Source of the DNA: Spodoptera frugiperda
Lineage: Eukaryota; Arthropoda; Insecta; Lepidoptera; Noctuidae
DNA: 64,000 nucleotides
Assembly (NCBI RefSeq): GCF_023101765.2
Contig: NC_064239.1
Span: 10,250,315-10,314,314, forward strand
Reading direction: 5' to 3'
Under the pieces are notes generated by a model, which made no database searches, was not told the DNA's origin, and saw only the letters and a program-made list of their open reading frames with translations. Numbering within the stretch: the first letter of the stretch is position 1; each line of letters begins with the position of its first letter. Both the position numbers and the translations under genes were made by a program. Below, piece after piece: positions 23,558-34,900 of the stretch.

Positions 23558-25053
23558 AGATGTGCGCTCCGGAGTTGGCACCAGTTTTAACACGTCTTTT
23601 TCGGCTCTCTTACTTTTTAGGCGTAGTACCGAAATCCTGGAAGACGGCCTTGGTCCACGCGATCCCTAAAAAAGGCGATCGAACAAATCCGTCCAACTAC
23701 AGACCGATAGCCATAACTTCCCTCTTCTCGAAAATAATGGAGTCCATTATTAACTGCCAGCTCTTGCGGTACCTAGAAGATCACCAACTACTCAATGACC
23801 GACAATACGGTTTTCGTAAAGGTCGGTCGGCTGGGGATCTTCTGGTTTACCTGACACACCGTTGGGCACAGGCGATCGAGTCTAAGGGGGAAGCGTTGGC
23901 AGTGAGCTTGGACGTGGCGAAAGCCTTCGACCGGGTTTGGCATAAAGCGCTTCTTTCGAAGCTTCCTTCCTATGGGCTTCCCGAGAAATTGTGCGAATGG
24001 GTCTCCTGCTTCCTTACAGACAGAAGCATTAAAGTCGTTGTCGACGGGGAATGCTCCGACTCTCTGTCTGTGAACGCAGGTGTCCCTCAAGGCTGCGTGC
24101 TATCACCTACCCTGTTCCTCATCCATATCAATGATATGTTGCAAATCAGCGGCATTCATTGTTATGCGGATGACAGTACAGGTGATGCCTATTATACCGG
24201 CCGCGCTAACATTTCTCGGGAAAACGTCATCGAAAGCCGAAACAGACTTGTGTCAGAAATCGAGACTTCTTTGCAGAGAATCTCAGATTGGGGTGAACTT
24301 AATCTGGTCCAGTTTAACCCTACTAAGACACAGGTCTGCGTGTTTACCGCTAAGAAACTACCGCTGGTCGTCTCACCTCAGTTTCAAAGTACCCCTCTGA
24401 CTGCCTCAGCCGGTATTGGAATACTTGGCATCAACATTTCGAGCGACGTCCAGTTCCGTGGTCATCTGGAGGATAAGGCTAAATTAGCCTCGAAAAAGCT
24501 TGGTGTGCTCAACAGATCGAGGCAGTATTTCACTCCAGCCCATCGCCTGCTTCTATATAAGGCGCAAGTTCGGCCCCATATGGAATACTGCTCTCATCTT
24601 TGGGCGGGGGCACCCCAGTACCAGCTTCATCCTCTGGACCGCGTTCAGCGGCGTGCGGTTCGGATTGTTGAGTGTCAGGAAGTTTCAAACCGACTTGACA
24701 CTTTGGCAATGCGTAGAGATGTAGCTTCATTGTGCATTTTCTATCGCTTATACCACGGGGAGTGCTCTGAGGAATTGTTTGGTCTTATTCCTGCCGCTTC
24801 TTTTCGCCATCGACCCACACGACAGCATTTCCATCCCCACCATATAGATGGTTGGCAGGCCACAACTGTGCGCTTCTCGCGCAACTTTCTGCCTCGCACA
24901 GCAAAACTGTGGAATGAGCTGTCGTCGGCGGTATTTCCGAACCGATACGACCTTCAAACCTTCAAGAAAAGAGCATACTCCTTTTTAAAAAACAAAGGCC
25001 GGCAACGCACCTGTGACTCCTCTGGTGTTGCGGGTGTCCATGGGCGGCGCTGA
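23434..25053 (+). CDS. LINE reverse transcriptase frame
   Basis: Encodes the RT of the retrotransposon. Counting from the ATG at 23434, which is probably not a native start, visible RT blocks are 'SGPDGIPPLV', 'NYRPIAITS', 'RQYGFRKGRS', 'LDVAKAFDRVW' (catalytic Asp160), 'NAGVPQGCVLSP' and the active-site 'YADDS' (Y244, D246, D247). A C-terminal connection region follows ('RPHMEYCSHLW', 'LPRTAKLWNELSS'). The frame ends at 25053, inside the conserved 3' tail. There is no in-frame stop within the RT, so this half is intact. It sits one frame off the upstream endonuclease, which fits a single 1-nt loss near 23430. Confidence 0.88.
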   Translation: MPWCGWHMPDIQFHQRSVRLALLSLDVQKSSGPDGIPPLVLKMCAPELAPVLTRLFRLSYFLGVVPKSWKTALVHAIPKKGDRTNPSNYRPIAITSLFSKIMESIINCQLLRYLEDHQLLNDRQYGFRKGRSAGDLLVYLTHRWAQAIESKGEALAVSLDVAKAFDRVWHKALLSKLPSYGLPEKLCEWVSCFLTDRSIKVVVDGECSDSLSVNAGVPQGCVLSPTLFLIHINDMLQISGIHCYADDSTGDAYYTGRANISRENVIESRNRLVSEIETSLQRISDWGELNLVQFNPTKTQVCVFTAKKLPLVVSPQFQSTPLTASAGIGILGINISSDVQFRGHLEDKAKLASKKLGVLNRSRQYFTPAHRLLLYKAQVRPHMEYCSHLWAGAPQYQLHPLDRVQRRAVRIVECQEVSNRLDTLAMRRDVASLCIFYRLYHGECSEELFGLIPAASFRHRPTRQHFHPHHIDGWQATTVRFSRNFLPRTAKLWNELSSAVFPNRYDLQTFKKRAYSFLKNKGRQRTCDSSGVAGVHGRR

Positions 25054-25097
25054 TCGCTTACCATCAGGTGACTCGTTTGCTCGTTTGCCTCCTATTC

Positions 25098-25130
<33 letters not shown>

Positions 25131-26404
25131 AGTGGACGTTTAGTGGCTGATATGATGATTTGAGATCAGAGGTTAAAGATCGTTAATCGATGATATAGTC
25201 TTCATATCGAGACATAATTATGTTAATAAATTTGGGGAGGTCTTTCCTTCTCGGGTTTGACCGTATTAATTATGTTAATAATATAATCCTTATTTTTAAA
25301 TGTTATTTTATAAGTAATATTTAAAAATCTATTTTTAGAGAAATTTAAATAATTATATGGGGGATAATAAATACGTCTATGTTACTGAACAGTTCAATTT
25401 TCTACTAAACATACTCCTTTTTCACATTACTAGGCAAGTATAACAATATAGGAGGTAAGAAATAAGTTTTGTAACACAGTACCCGCACACGGTACCCGCA
25501 CTCCCAAACTGTCAGGGCCAATACGCCAGCCGTTTCTGAGGCGTACACTTAATAGAATTGAAACGGACGTAGCTCTCAACTACTTCCACCAATTTCTGTG
25601 CCGTCACCAACTATGTAGGTGGTAAGTGAAAGTTAACTGCAAAACTGTAGTATTTTTTGTGTTTGAAATAATCGGAATTAATAACTCGTCAATTGTAGTT
25701 AGTGTCGTCAGTGATGGGTGAAAATAGTTAATACTATGTGGTTTTCAGTAATTAGAGATAAAAAAAATGCGCCATTCAGTCAACGATAATACTAGAAAAA
25801 GTTATGAATCTAATTAAATATACAATAGGCTAGTTTACTACTACTCAAATTCAATACTTTTTTCGAAACGTCAATAACTATGTTTTCTTTGAATTTTGTA
25901 TGCAATAATGCATTGTGATGGCATCAGATATTTAAATCTAATAGCACACAATCATATTTCTAGAATAATTAAGTAGATTATTAAATCTATGAATGAAAGT
26001 GTGATTATTTTCGAACATTTAATTGTATTGGAAAATCAAAACAATTTATTTTTAACTAAGGAAACTACCCAATTTAGAACACAATCAAAAATCTCGAGAC
26101 TCCATTTCTCTAATTTGTTTCACTTGATTGAACAACACAAACAATAATAATCCTTACTCCGTAATACACAAAAACTTAAATAAGATGATTAAGGAAAATG
26201 AAAATGGCTAAAAGTTTAAACGATTTTCAATATAGCTTTTCAATTGAAAATCGATGTGCTAATCGGCCCGACCTCTTCGACCACACCAATTAGTGAGAAC
26301 AAGTCCCGCGACTTCATTAAGGAATTTGTTACAAGAACTTCTAATTTAGTCATTGGGGACTTTTGGACTTAAGTTAAAACTTATATTAGTGTCTTTATTT
26401 ATTT

Positions 26405-26580
26405 AGTTTTATTATTGACTGCATTGCTGGGTGACTGGCTGCCGTGCAACGGATAGCGGTTTCGATTCACGCACAGAGCAACTCTTTGTGTGATCCATGA
26501 ATTGATGTTTCGGTTTTAGGTGTTATGTATATGTGAAATTTTATGTTTGTGAATGCACCTACGGCACAAATGTTGTTTTT
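26405..26580 (+). mobile_element. tRNA-derived SINE, family S1 (plus orientation)
   Basis: Candidate pol III A box 'tgggtgactgg' (26428-26438) and B box 'ggtttcgattcac' (26459-26471) in a tRNA-like head. 'gagcaactctttgtgtgatc' and a tail with 'ggtgttatgtatatgtga' and 'aatgcacctacggcacaa' follow. Inverse of the copies at 17090 and 31377. Confidence 0.75.
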
Positions 26581-27354
26581 GTTAGTATGTGTATTATTTT
26601 TGTTATAAACCAGAATTATATTTCGATCATAAAATAGTTAAATCTGGTGTCTGGTTTTTACACTACCATACATAAGCGTTGGTGTTAATACACGTTGTAT
26701 TACAGCAAGTCGAGCTTTGCTGAATATAATTTTATTCGACAGTACAGAATGTAAAGCATCATTGACACTATTTCCCGCTTTCACTCTCCTTTCAATGGCT
26801 ATGGAATCCTTTCAGAGATATGGAAAGTGTGGGGAACCCCTCACACTTTTCATCTCTAAAATATCTTTATTTTTATCCAAGGTTAACTAACCACCTGGCA
26901 TTGCCTGGCATTCCCTAATTACCTCATTCCTTTCTTTTCAGAAATAAGTTCTGTAACTACCACATTCCTTTCTTTTCAAAAATAAGAGACACTAAAGAAG
27001 TTCTTTGTAAAGATACAGTTGAAATCGTAGCAAATAACTTTTTAGAGTTGCATTCACTGCGATTCGAAGCGATCAAAGTTGATCAAGCGAAAAAATCGAT
27101 TCCTATACGAGCGATTAACACTGGAAACAACTTCATTGGTGATTAATTAAAATAGTTCAATGAAATCCTTGTTGCAGAAAAGTTAGAGGATAGAATAGCT
27201 TCAGCTTTTCAATACTTTTATAGTTTCGTAATTACTGCACGTGTGCATTTAACTCGTGCATCTGACAGGCTGATACTGATTTCTAGTTCTCATATTTGTG
27301 CCGTTATCTCTATATCTGATTTCTATCAGAACTGGTTGTCTATTCTCACAGTGA

Positions 27355-27430
27355 CTACACGGTTGGGTGAACTGCTGCTGTGCGACGTGTTGCGGTTTCG
27401 GTTCAAACGCCAGAAAAAAGTGATAATAGC
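27355..27430 (+). mobile_element. SINE S1 head fragment
   Basis: 'acggttgggtgaactgctgc', 'gtgcgacgtgttgcg' and 'ggtttcggttcaaacgcc' match the tRNA-like head of 26405-26580. Similarity stops soon after. Confidence 0.5.
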
Positions 27431-27885
27431 ATTTTTTTTTTAATATGACTATAAAGCCGTTGATTCTACGCCTTACTAGTCACCGGTCTTGCCGGTCTGC
27501 CGTTTCATGGTGCTTAAAGAAGTGAGGGAACAGAGAGTGCACCTGTGTTTGCGCACACACTTGTGTATTAAAAATATATTCTGCGACTACGCAGGGCTAG
27601 TCTAATTAGACAGACTGGGCACCGTGACCGAAATCGATCGGGAGATTTTATATACGGTACATACTCTCATTTAATAAATACCAGAAATTACTTTTATTTC
27701 ATAATTGCACGTTTTGCAAGTGGTGTTCTAGGAACTCAAAATTACTATGAACGAAATTCAACCCATTCTCAGAATATATTATAATTTGCTCACAACTATA
27801 GAATATGATTTTACTATTGAATTAAATTACCCTTCAGTGTACTTGCATTATTATTAACTCAGTGCATTTTAGCATTTAAAAATCA

Positions 27886-28066
27886 CACTAGTATTATAAA
27901 TGTGAAAGTTTGTTTGTTTGGTTTTGTCCGTCAATCAAGTTGAAACTATAGAACGGATTTTGATGAAATTTAGTATAAAGACAGGATATGAGGTGATTTG
28001 GGTGATAGGATACTTCTTAATACAGGGGAACGCGGGTGAAGCCGCTGGCCGACGCTAGTTGGCTAT
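27886..28066 (+). repeat. Dispersed repeat R7 (non-autonomous element)
   Basis: Starts 'actagtattataaatgtgaa', contains 'acggattttgatgaaattta' and ends with 'acgcgggtgaagccgctggc' and 'cgacgctagtt'. Copies at 37874-38022 and 56476-56620 have the same order. Abundant in moths in my experience; the superfamily is not decided here. Confidence 0.65.
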
Positions 28067-28459
28067 ATAATCATAACTTGGTAGTAGTCTTATATTAATA
28101 TGGTTATTCTGAATAGATATTTTTTATCATCAAATATTTGATTACTAATAATTGTACGTTATGTTGGTGGTAAATGTCGATGCTATTAAGACTATACAAC
28201 GGGTTGTTGGCTCCAATTAAGTAACGATAGAATCGCTTATATCATGTATTATTAGTTCGAGTATGTAACAAGGCAATTTTGAGCTTATAACCCTCTTATT
28301 TAATTTGGTATAACACGGAAGTTCTTAGTTAAATTGGTAGTAATTTGGTATTTTTTTGTCGTTTATTATTTTCAAGTCTTTTTTTATATATGGGTAAGGT
28401 TACCCTATAAAAGAAAAATAGTTTTAATTGAGTTTATTTAGTAATATATAGTATTAAAT

Positions 28460-28665
28460 TAATTAGTTTGTTATCGATTTACACACTTAACTGTTTGACG
28501 AGGGACTCGACTAGCTTCAAGCCATGCTAGAGGCTTATATTCATGAGCGGCATTCCGTGATACACGACGCGGCGACTGTCGCGCTGCTACTGTAGTCTGA
28601 CTAGTCGAGTTTCTCATCAAACAGTAATTTAGTAAGTCTTACGAAAGTTATAATAAATTATAAGT
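28460..28665. mobile_element. MITE family P2, copy 2
   Basis: 'aactgtttgacgagggactc', 'catgctagaggcttatattc', 'gtgatacacgacgcggcgac' and 'ctagtcgagtttctcatca' match 2000-2149 and 50885-51095. 'ttacgaaagttataataaat' on the right is the recurrent outer end. Confidence 0.65.
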
Positions 28666-30065
28666 ATAGTATTATTTTAGCTAACATTGATATAACCTAA
28701 AACCAAGCCATGTACGTCTAGAAATTCTTACCTCTTGGCTAAGATTTTCGAAATCGAAACGTCAATCAATCTATCAACGCAAATCAAACTGAGGGCTCCG
28801 AATAGAAGTTGTAGCATTCACTAAATCCAATCTTCAAAATTTCATACAACAGAATGGTCAAATACATTCCGGATGGGCGGAAAACTTTTTCACAGAACAT
28901 AAAATCAAATGCAAACAAGGCACCGTTTATGCTTTCAGATGTCAACCCACAAAGGGTAATGCATTCCCCTCTTGTATAAGAATGGGGAGTAGGGAAGGAA
29001 TCGTAATGCATGCGATCTGCAGCTACGAAGGTATATTTTAAATGTATTTGGTTCAAGCACAATACGAGTTGAGGGGATTTTATTATACAAGGCAAGAGTC
29101 TGCAAACACAGATGCTTTGAATAGCGTTGCATTGTTTGTTATTATATATTTCTGTTGCGAATGCATTAGTCTGGATCTTCTTACAAGACATTTTTTGAAT
29201 GGAAATAAAATGGGAACAAAGAACAATGTACGGTACAGTAACTGTTGTTGGCGAAGCGATAGATATATGTCTACGATTTTATTCTTCAGGCGTCTATAGG
29301 CAACAAGAGCTGCGTGATAAGTGTATATTTGGTGAGATGAAATTATTAAGAAGTTTCTTTTAAAAAAATATCCGCCGGCAATTTTGTAATATTCCTAAAC
29401 CCTTCTCCTAAGTCTGAAAATCAAATTACTTAAATAAAATTAAAATTATTAATTAAATTTAGAGTGAATAGGTTGTAAACAGTAGCTATGTTTTTGACTT
29501 ATCGATAAATTTCCTTTATTATATTATCAATGAACACTGATAGGTATCGAATTAAATCAATGGCGTGAAGTCATTTACCACCTGGTTAATGAAATAAGGA
29601 TATTAATTAACCGATTATTCTTATCACCATAATACTCGAGTCTAGGTATAATTTTGTCAGTAGATAGCATTTCTTTGAAATTACATACGTCATATTTATC
29701 AATCGGACGATTCTTTTAAATTCCCTAGATAATGCATTTTCATAATATGGGCACAGCTAAGTAGTGTTTAAGCCGCTTAACTTCAAATATGGTAGATACC
29801 TACTATTTTAAACCTATGTAAGTGGCCGAACTTATGTTTTTTTTAGCGTTGATAAGTCTGCATTTGGCCACAAACCGGTTACTGCCAGAACGGCGAAGCG
29901 AAGATGTGACATGATTTTCCTCAATATGTATAAAATTTTGTTCTTTGCCAGTGACTGACTTTAGTTCCACACAATCTAGGATGTCGGAGCTGTAGACTAC
30001 CTAGTGGATTTACCAGGGCTCCGGCTCAAAAAGCAGGTTGTATTTATTCAGTAAGAGTTTGAAAT

Positions 30066-30215
30066 TCCCTCTCGCTTCGCCCGAAGCGGGAGAAATCATT
30101 GGAAGAATTTCCGACTCAGACTCTTACTTATTAAAAACTACCCCGTTCCTTCTCTTAGTTTCAGCCAGAGCCCTGGTAACCTGTTACATCGTCCGAAACT
30201 CCGGAGTTCTAATAT
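30066..30215 (+). repeat. Dispersed repeat R5 fragment
   Basis: 'ctctcgcttcgcccgaagcg', 'gagaaatcattggaagaatt', 'actaccccgttccttctctt' and 'gccagagccctggtaacc' follow the R5 order. A chance open frame runs through it. Confidence 0.55.
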
Positions 30216-30699
30216 CACATTTGATTTGCATTTTGTTTCATTGTGTAATGAACATTTTTATTTACAGGAAAACACAGACAATAACTTTTTTTTAGCATAT
30301 AGGTAGGTATATATCAGATTTGTGATATATAAAGAAGTAACATATCGGTCTTCGATCTAAAGTTGCCGTTACAATCAATATTTTTAGCCTTATAGCGAGA
30401 TAATGATTTTTTATCAATGACTGATGACGTCAATCATTCATAAATTATTATCATAATCTGTTTTGAATGAAATGATTGAAATCAAGTCATATGATTGTTA
30501 TTAGTACTAGAACGTGCATTATAATGATAAATAATAAAAAAAACATTGATAAATAAATATGTTCATTGTTGTTGAAACAGGTATTAGCTGGTAATTGATC
30601 CATAATTTGTAACGTGCCTAGCGAGTCTTTTTAAAAAGGCCAATGCCCGTTTTAAAAAACTCTTAAATTTTAAGAAACTCCTGTTTTGTTTTTATTTCA

Positions 30700-30870
30700 G
30701 GTGGGAAAATCATTCAATGTCTTCTGCCTAATGCCAGTGTCAGACAAAAAACCACCCCGTTCCTACTCTTGATTTTCGAGCCGGAGCCCCGGTAGTCCGC
30801 AGCTCTGAATAAGGCATCAGGCCCACTGGGCCTGATGCCTTATATGCCCATCTATGGTGGTTTGATGTTT
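30700..30870 (+). repeat. Dispersed repeat R5
   Basis: 'aaaaaccaccccgttcctac', 'tgattttcgagccggagccc', 'agtccgcagctctg' and 'ggcatcaggcccactgggcc'. The end holds a short perfect palindrome around 'ggcccactgggcctgatgcc'. Confidence 0.6.
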
Positions 30871-31376
30871 GTTGTTAATTTCTATAAGTTGTATATACTT
30901 CTATAAGTATTAATAAACATTTCATTTATGTGGATAGGCGAATTAAAATGAAACAAAAAATATCTTTCATTAATGCGTTTATTTCTCATTGACACAATAC
31001 AAATCATACGTATAACTAAAGTCGTATAAATGTATGTACATTAATAAATTATTTGACCTAATACATCAGTAGTGTGCTTTGTTGATATCACAATCAATCT
31101 TTCTTTGTTATCTTTTGTCAAAGTTAATACTTAGTAGGCAATAATAATAATCGGACGTGGAAGAATACCTAGAGATAAAAATCTAAATATTTAATGAAAA
31201 CAACATTATCTTTGTTGTCAAGTCTCCTAGATTTACATACATAGTTTACACACACACTTACTATATTAATAATAATATCTAATCAAGGTTTCCCAAAATA
31301 TGTGTTGCCATCCAATGATAGGGCGCTAGCTTTCATTTCATTCATTTTTTAAAAAACGTTGCTCCTTATTACAATT

Positions 31377-31541
31377 TTCTCTTGTGTCGTGGGTGCGTTT
31401 ACAAACATACAAGTTCACATACACATAACACTCAGACCCAAAACAATAATTTGTGGATCACACAAAGTGGGGAATCGAATTTACTACACGTTGCGCGGCA
31501 GCCGGTTGCCCAGCCACCGCGCCAACCGTGCAGTCAGCAAA
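31377..31541 (-). mobile_element. tRNA-derived SINE, family S1 (minus orientation)
   Basis: 'tgtcgtgggtgcgtttacaa', 'aatttgtggatcacacaaag' and 'cacgttgcgcggcagccgg' match 17090-17262 closely. Two overlapping open frames here are chance. It lies 415 bp past the gene A stop. Confidence 0.75.
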
Positions 31542-31955
31542 TTTTTAGTGGACCTTTTGTGTAAAAAGACGCACTAACCAACCGATCTGTATTTTATTTT
31601 TCATATTGGTATCGGTTTAATTGTCTGAAAGTGGGTCCTGAGTTTGGCAACTTGATTTATATAGGTCGTAGTCCAGACAACTTTGGGAACAACTGATCTA
31701 AGTCATTAACTAATGTGTAATGAACGCTCTAACTTTAACTTTAAATACACTTAAATATAGATTCATTTTACTTAAATATAATTAAGAACAAGGGTGAGTA
31801 TTTAAAATTATTTTTAAGCATTATTCTATTTGTACCATTGTCATCTCAGAATAAAGATCCGTGATATTCTATCTGAACTGTTTTTCCTTAAACATATAAA
31901 GAATTGATATATTTAATCTACTTTAGAGATTACTAATAACTCCATAATTACTCTA

Positions 31956-34900
31956 TTAGTCTGTAGGTACATTCTTCCGAATACGAGCACTGCTGTCACC
32001 ATTGATTTCAACTTTGGCTGGCGGTTTATTAACTGAAAGAGAGAAAAATAAAGTTTTAATAACAAAATTATATTTAGGACATGTTTCACAATGTCTAGAT
32101 AGCTGCTATGTATTAGATAACTTTGAATTAAGAACGTAATTTGTATGCACTGTCCCATAAGTTTATCGGGCACATATATGAAGGTGGTGAAACAGGCACT
32201 TAGTCTACAAAAACAAGAGAAGTTAAATCATTTGTAAAGTGGAAAAGTAAAATGTCGTCATCATTGTGATCATCAGCCCATGGTAGTCTGCTGATACATA
32301 TGGCGAAACCTACTGCTACATGAGGTAAATAGTCAAAAATATTATTGTAAGTAGCAAATTACCTGAATCCATCAACAATTTGAAGAGAACTGATATCGGA
32401 GAGTCAATCAGTAAAACAAAGAAGAATGATACGGCCGCAGACAGTACGGTATATGACAGGAACTTAAATACCTGTAGACAAAAAAGATATTAGCCACAGA
32501 ACCAAATTGCCTTTAAAGAAATAAACTTATGTAAATGAAACTTACGAAATTTTCGACCGAAAAGTAGAATGGAGACACCGCAGTGTTGTTTAAAGTGAAC
32601 ATGAGAGGGTAATGGAATAGGAACATCGCATAAGACAGGCGAGCTGGCAATCGCCATTCATCAAGCGATAGGAACCAATTTATAGGACCTGTAATAAAAA
32701 ACAAATATGGAAATAATAGACACATACTGTCGGCGCATCACATACGCCTGTAGACGACACGGGCGGACGACACCGGGGAAGCGCGGGGTCGCGGTACTTA
32801 ACGCGGCAGCGCTCGCGCCACGGCGCGGCCACTAAGCTCTCAGACGCGTTAGACTTCGGGCATTTCATAGTTCCAACTATAACTATTTGTAATTACGGTA
32901 TTAAACCTATTTTATACAGTCCACTCTCTTTTATTAAGTCCCAACCGAGCCATCACATACAATAAAAAAATCACAAAAATAAGATCGAGGATAATAAATA
33001 TGTTGAAGTTTCTCACCAGAATATCCATGAACGCAAGCAATGATCAGCCAACATATGGCAACTGCATAAACAGGTCTCATGAATGAGTTCATCAGATTGT
33101 CCACTAGTTGGTTATCCCAGTCGAACTGTTTGATTCTGTATTTGAAGTAGAAGATACCTCCTAGTATACCAGCAAAGCACGCCCAAAAGAAAACGGCTAG
33201 GAACTGAAAGTCAAATATGAATGAAGTAAGAAAAATGGCATTAGTATTGTGCGAACTGGTAGGGAGTGGAATTCTTTGTCGGAGTCTGTATTTCCTGATG
33301 GGTATAACCTGGGTGTCTTCAAAGCCCGAGTGAATAGTTTGCTTATGGGCAGACGTGCTACATCCTAGGCCGCATCATCACTTACCATCAGGCGAGACAG
33401 CGGCTACACGTCGACCCATCAAAAAGAAATATTTTGTATACATCGAACACACAAAGAATGCTATTATAATTATTTATCTTTGCGTATTTAATCTATATAT
33501 TTAATAATAGTGAATGATTAATCAATCATTTATAAATCTTATTAAGTCGTAATCTAACTTACCCATGGCATCTGTAACCTGGTCTTGCGGTAGAGGTGAA
33601 GAACGTATCCAAATACCATCCCCACGAAGAATGGAGAAGCTCGAGCCAAAGTGTGGAAGTAATATTCAACTAAATAGTCCATCGTTTCTGCGAAACGGCT
33701 GAAATATGACCAAGTTTTACACTAGTGTTTGTTAAAACTGTTGGAAGTGTCTAAAGTGATGACGACTGTGGTGAGCGAATATGGTAAAAAAGCAGACTGT
33801 GAAAAAAGTTCGGTTCAGAAGCATACAAAGTAATTTAATTAAAACAACTTTAACAGTCTGGGCCCATTATTATTTTTGACTCAAATATTCCCGTTAAAAC
33901 GGTTTTTTTTCGGTTGGGTGGTTTTTACTCTAAAGTGTCTAAAAGCGTCTAAAAGTCACATATCTAAGGACATTTTGGTTATCAAGACGTATCCAACGAT
34001 ATATCATTATATGCCTAAATCAGTTGTTTGGTTTAGAAAAAACGACGTGATAAAGAATATTACACTTATACATTCGGGTAAAAGCGGTTATTTGTAAATT
34101 TTTCTTACTTTGGCACGAGATTTCCAGCCTGTCGATTTATATTAAAACTATAAATGGTGGATCCTATCAACACTGCTGCTAGACCACCGATTAATCCCAT
34201 CCAAGCTTGAAGTTTCTTTCCACTGAAGACCCAGATCAGGACTAAAGGTGACAGCACGTACAACTGGAAGTCTATGGCCATGTACCAGGAATGTGCGATA
34301 CACTAAAACAATAAAAGAGAATGTAATACAACGTGCTCCCTTAGTCAGTAAGAGTCTGACACTCCCTCTCGCCTCGTCCAGGGTGGGAGAAGTCATTGGA
34401 TGATTTTACCCCCTCAAAAAAAGTATCACTTTGTGCCCATCCAAAGTTATGTTAGATCGTAACAATTCATCATTCCTCTTTATTTTCCAAAGTGGACAAT
34501 AAGATATAGGTAATATTCCATATCTTTTTTTTGCCTTGTGTTAAAAATCGAACATCAGGCAGACAATTAAATGAGCGTACAATTTTAACTAAGTATGAAA
34601 ATAGATAAAGAATTAATCGAAATTGTGTACATTTGAAAACCATTGCTTAGCACCAGGCGAGTTAGTGGCCTAACGTTGAACTATCAAGTATAAAAAAATA
34701 CTTACCATATTTCGTGGATGGACAAAGTTTTGAACATGAAGCAAGGTAGACCACCAATGTTCCCTGCAATTCTCTGTGTGTGCTATGACGGTGGACCAAT
34801 GAGGACCATCGTACCATTGATTCAGGAATGAAGCCTGAACAAGTACAAGGGCAGCAAGCAATGGCGTCACCCGTATGTAACGCCCCAAGTAGAACCAGTG

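Larger units (their letters stand above)
21820..25128 (+). mobile_element. Near full-length non-LTR retrotransposon (LINE, Jockey/CR1-like)
   Basis: About 3.3 kb, clearly more GC-rich than its surroundings. Order: 5' UTR (block with 'agctcgaccggagtaatacc' and 'gagtgagggtaccggaggcc'), a short leading frame, an apurinic-type endonuclease frame, a reverse transcriptase frame, and a 3' UTR ('catgggcggcgctgatcgct', 'ttaccatcaggtgactcg') ending in 28 uninterrupted A (25101-25128). There are no LTRs. The long pure A tail suggests a young insertion. I found no convincing target-site duplication. Two frame breaks (near 22050 and near 23430) make this copy probably non-functional. Clade assignment rests on protein appearance only. 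Confidence 0.9.
25129..31955. other. Intergenic region between the LINE and gene A 3' end
   Basis: AT-rich, with SINE S1, P2, R5 and other repeats listed separately. Roughly 25130-26400, 28670-30060, 30220-30700, 30880-31370 and 31545-31955 show nothing I recognise. A 135-codon minus-strand frame at 28784-29191 has no visible domain and was not accepted. 31907-31955 is the conserved start of the gene A 3' UTR, with a possible ATTAAA (minus strand, 31917-31912) 39 nt past the stop. Confidence 0.55.

Noticed and set aside
22438..24957. Several open frames on the minus strand and in other phases within the LINE
   Set aside because: GC-rich coding sequence of the endonuclease and RT creates shadow frames; none carries a domain.
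21790..25160. Target-site duplication for the LINE
   Set aside because: Flanks before about 21820 and after 25128 show only weak resemblance ('ggcatatgatca' vs 'ggctgatatgatga'); not reliable.
28784..29191. 135-codon minus-strand open frame
   Set aside because: One of the longest frames outside the LINE, but no domain, no exon partner, no start context, and overlapping frames of similar quality on the other strand. Most likely chance.
34148..34396. 82-codon minus-strand frame across exon 8 of gene A
   Set aside because: It reads exon 8 in the wrong phase and runs into R5 repeat sequence; the correct frame starts with Cys-Ile-Ala-His.
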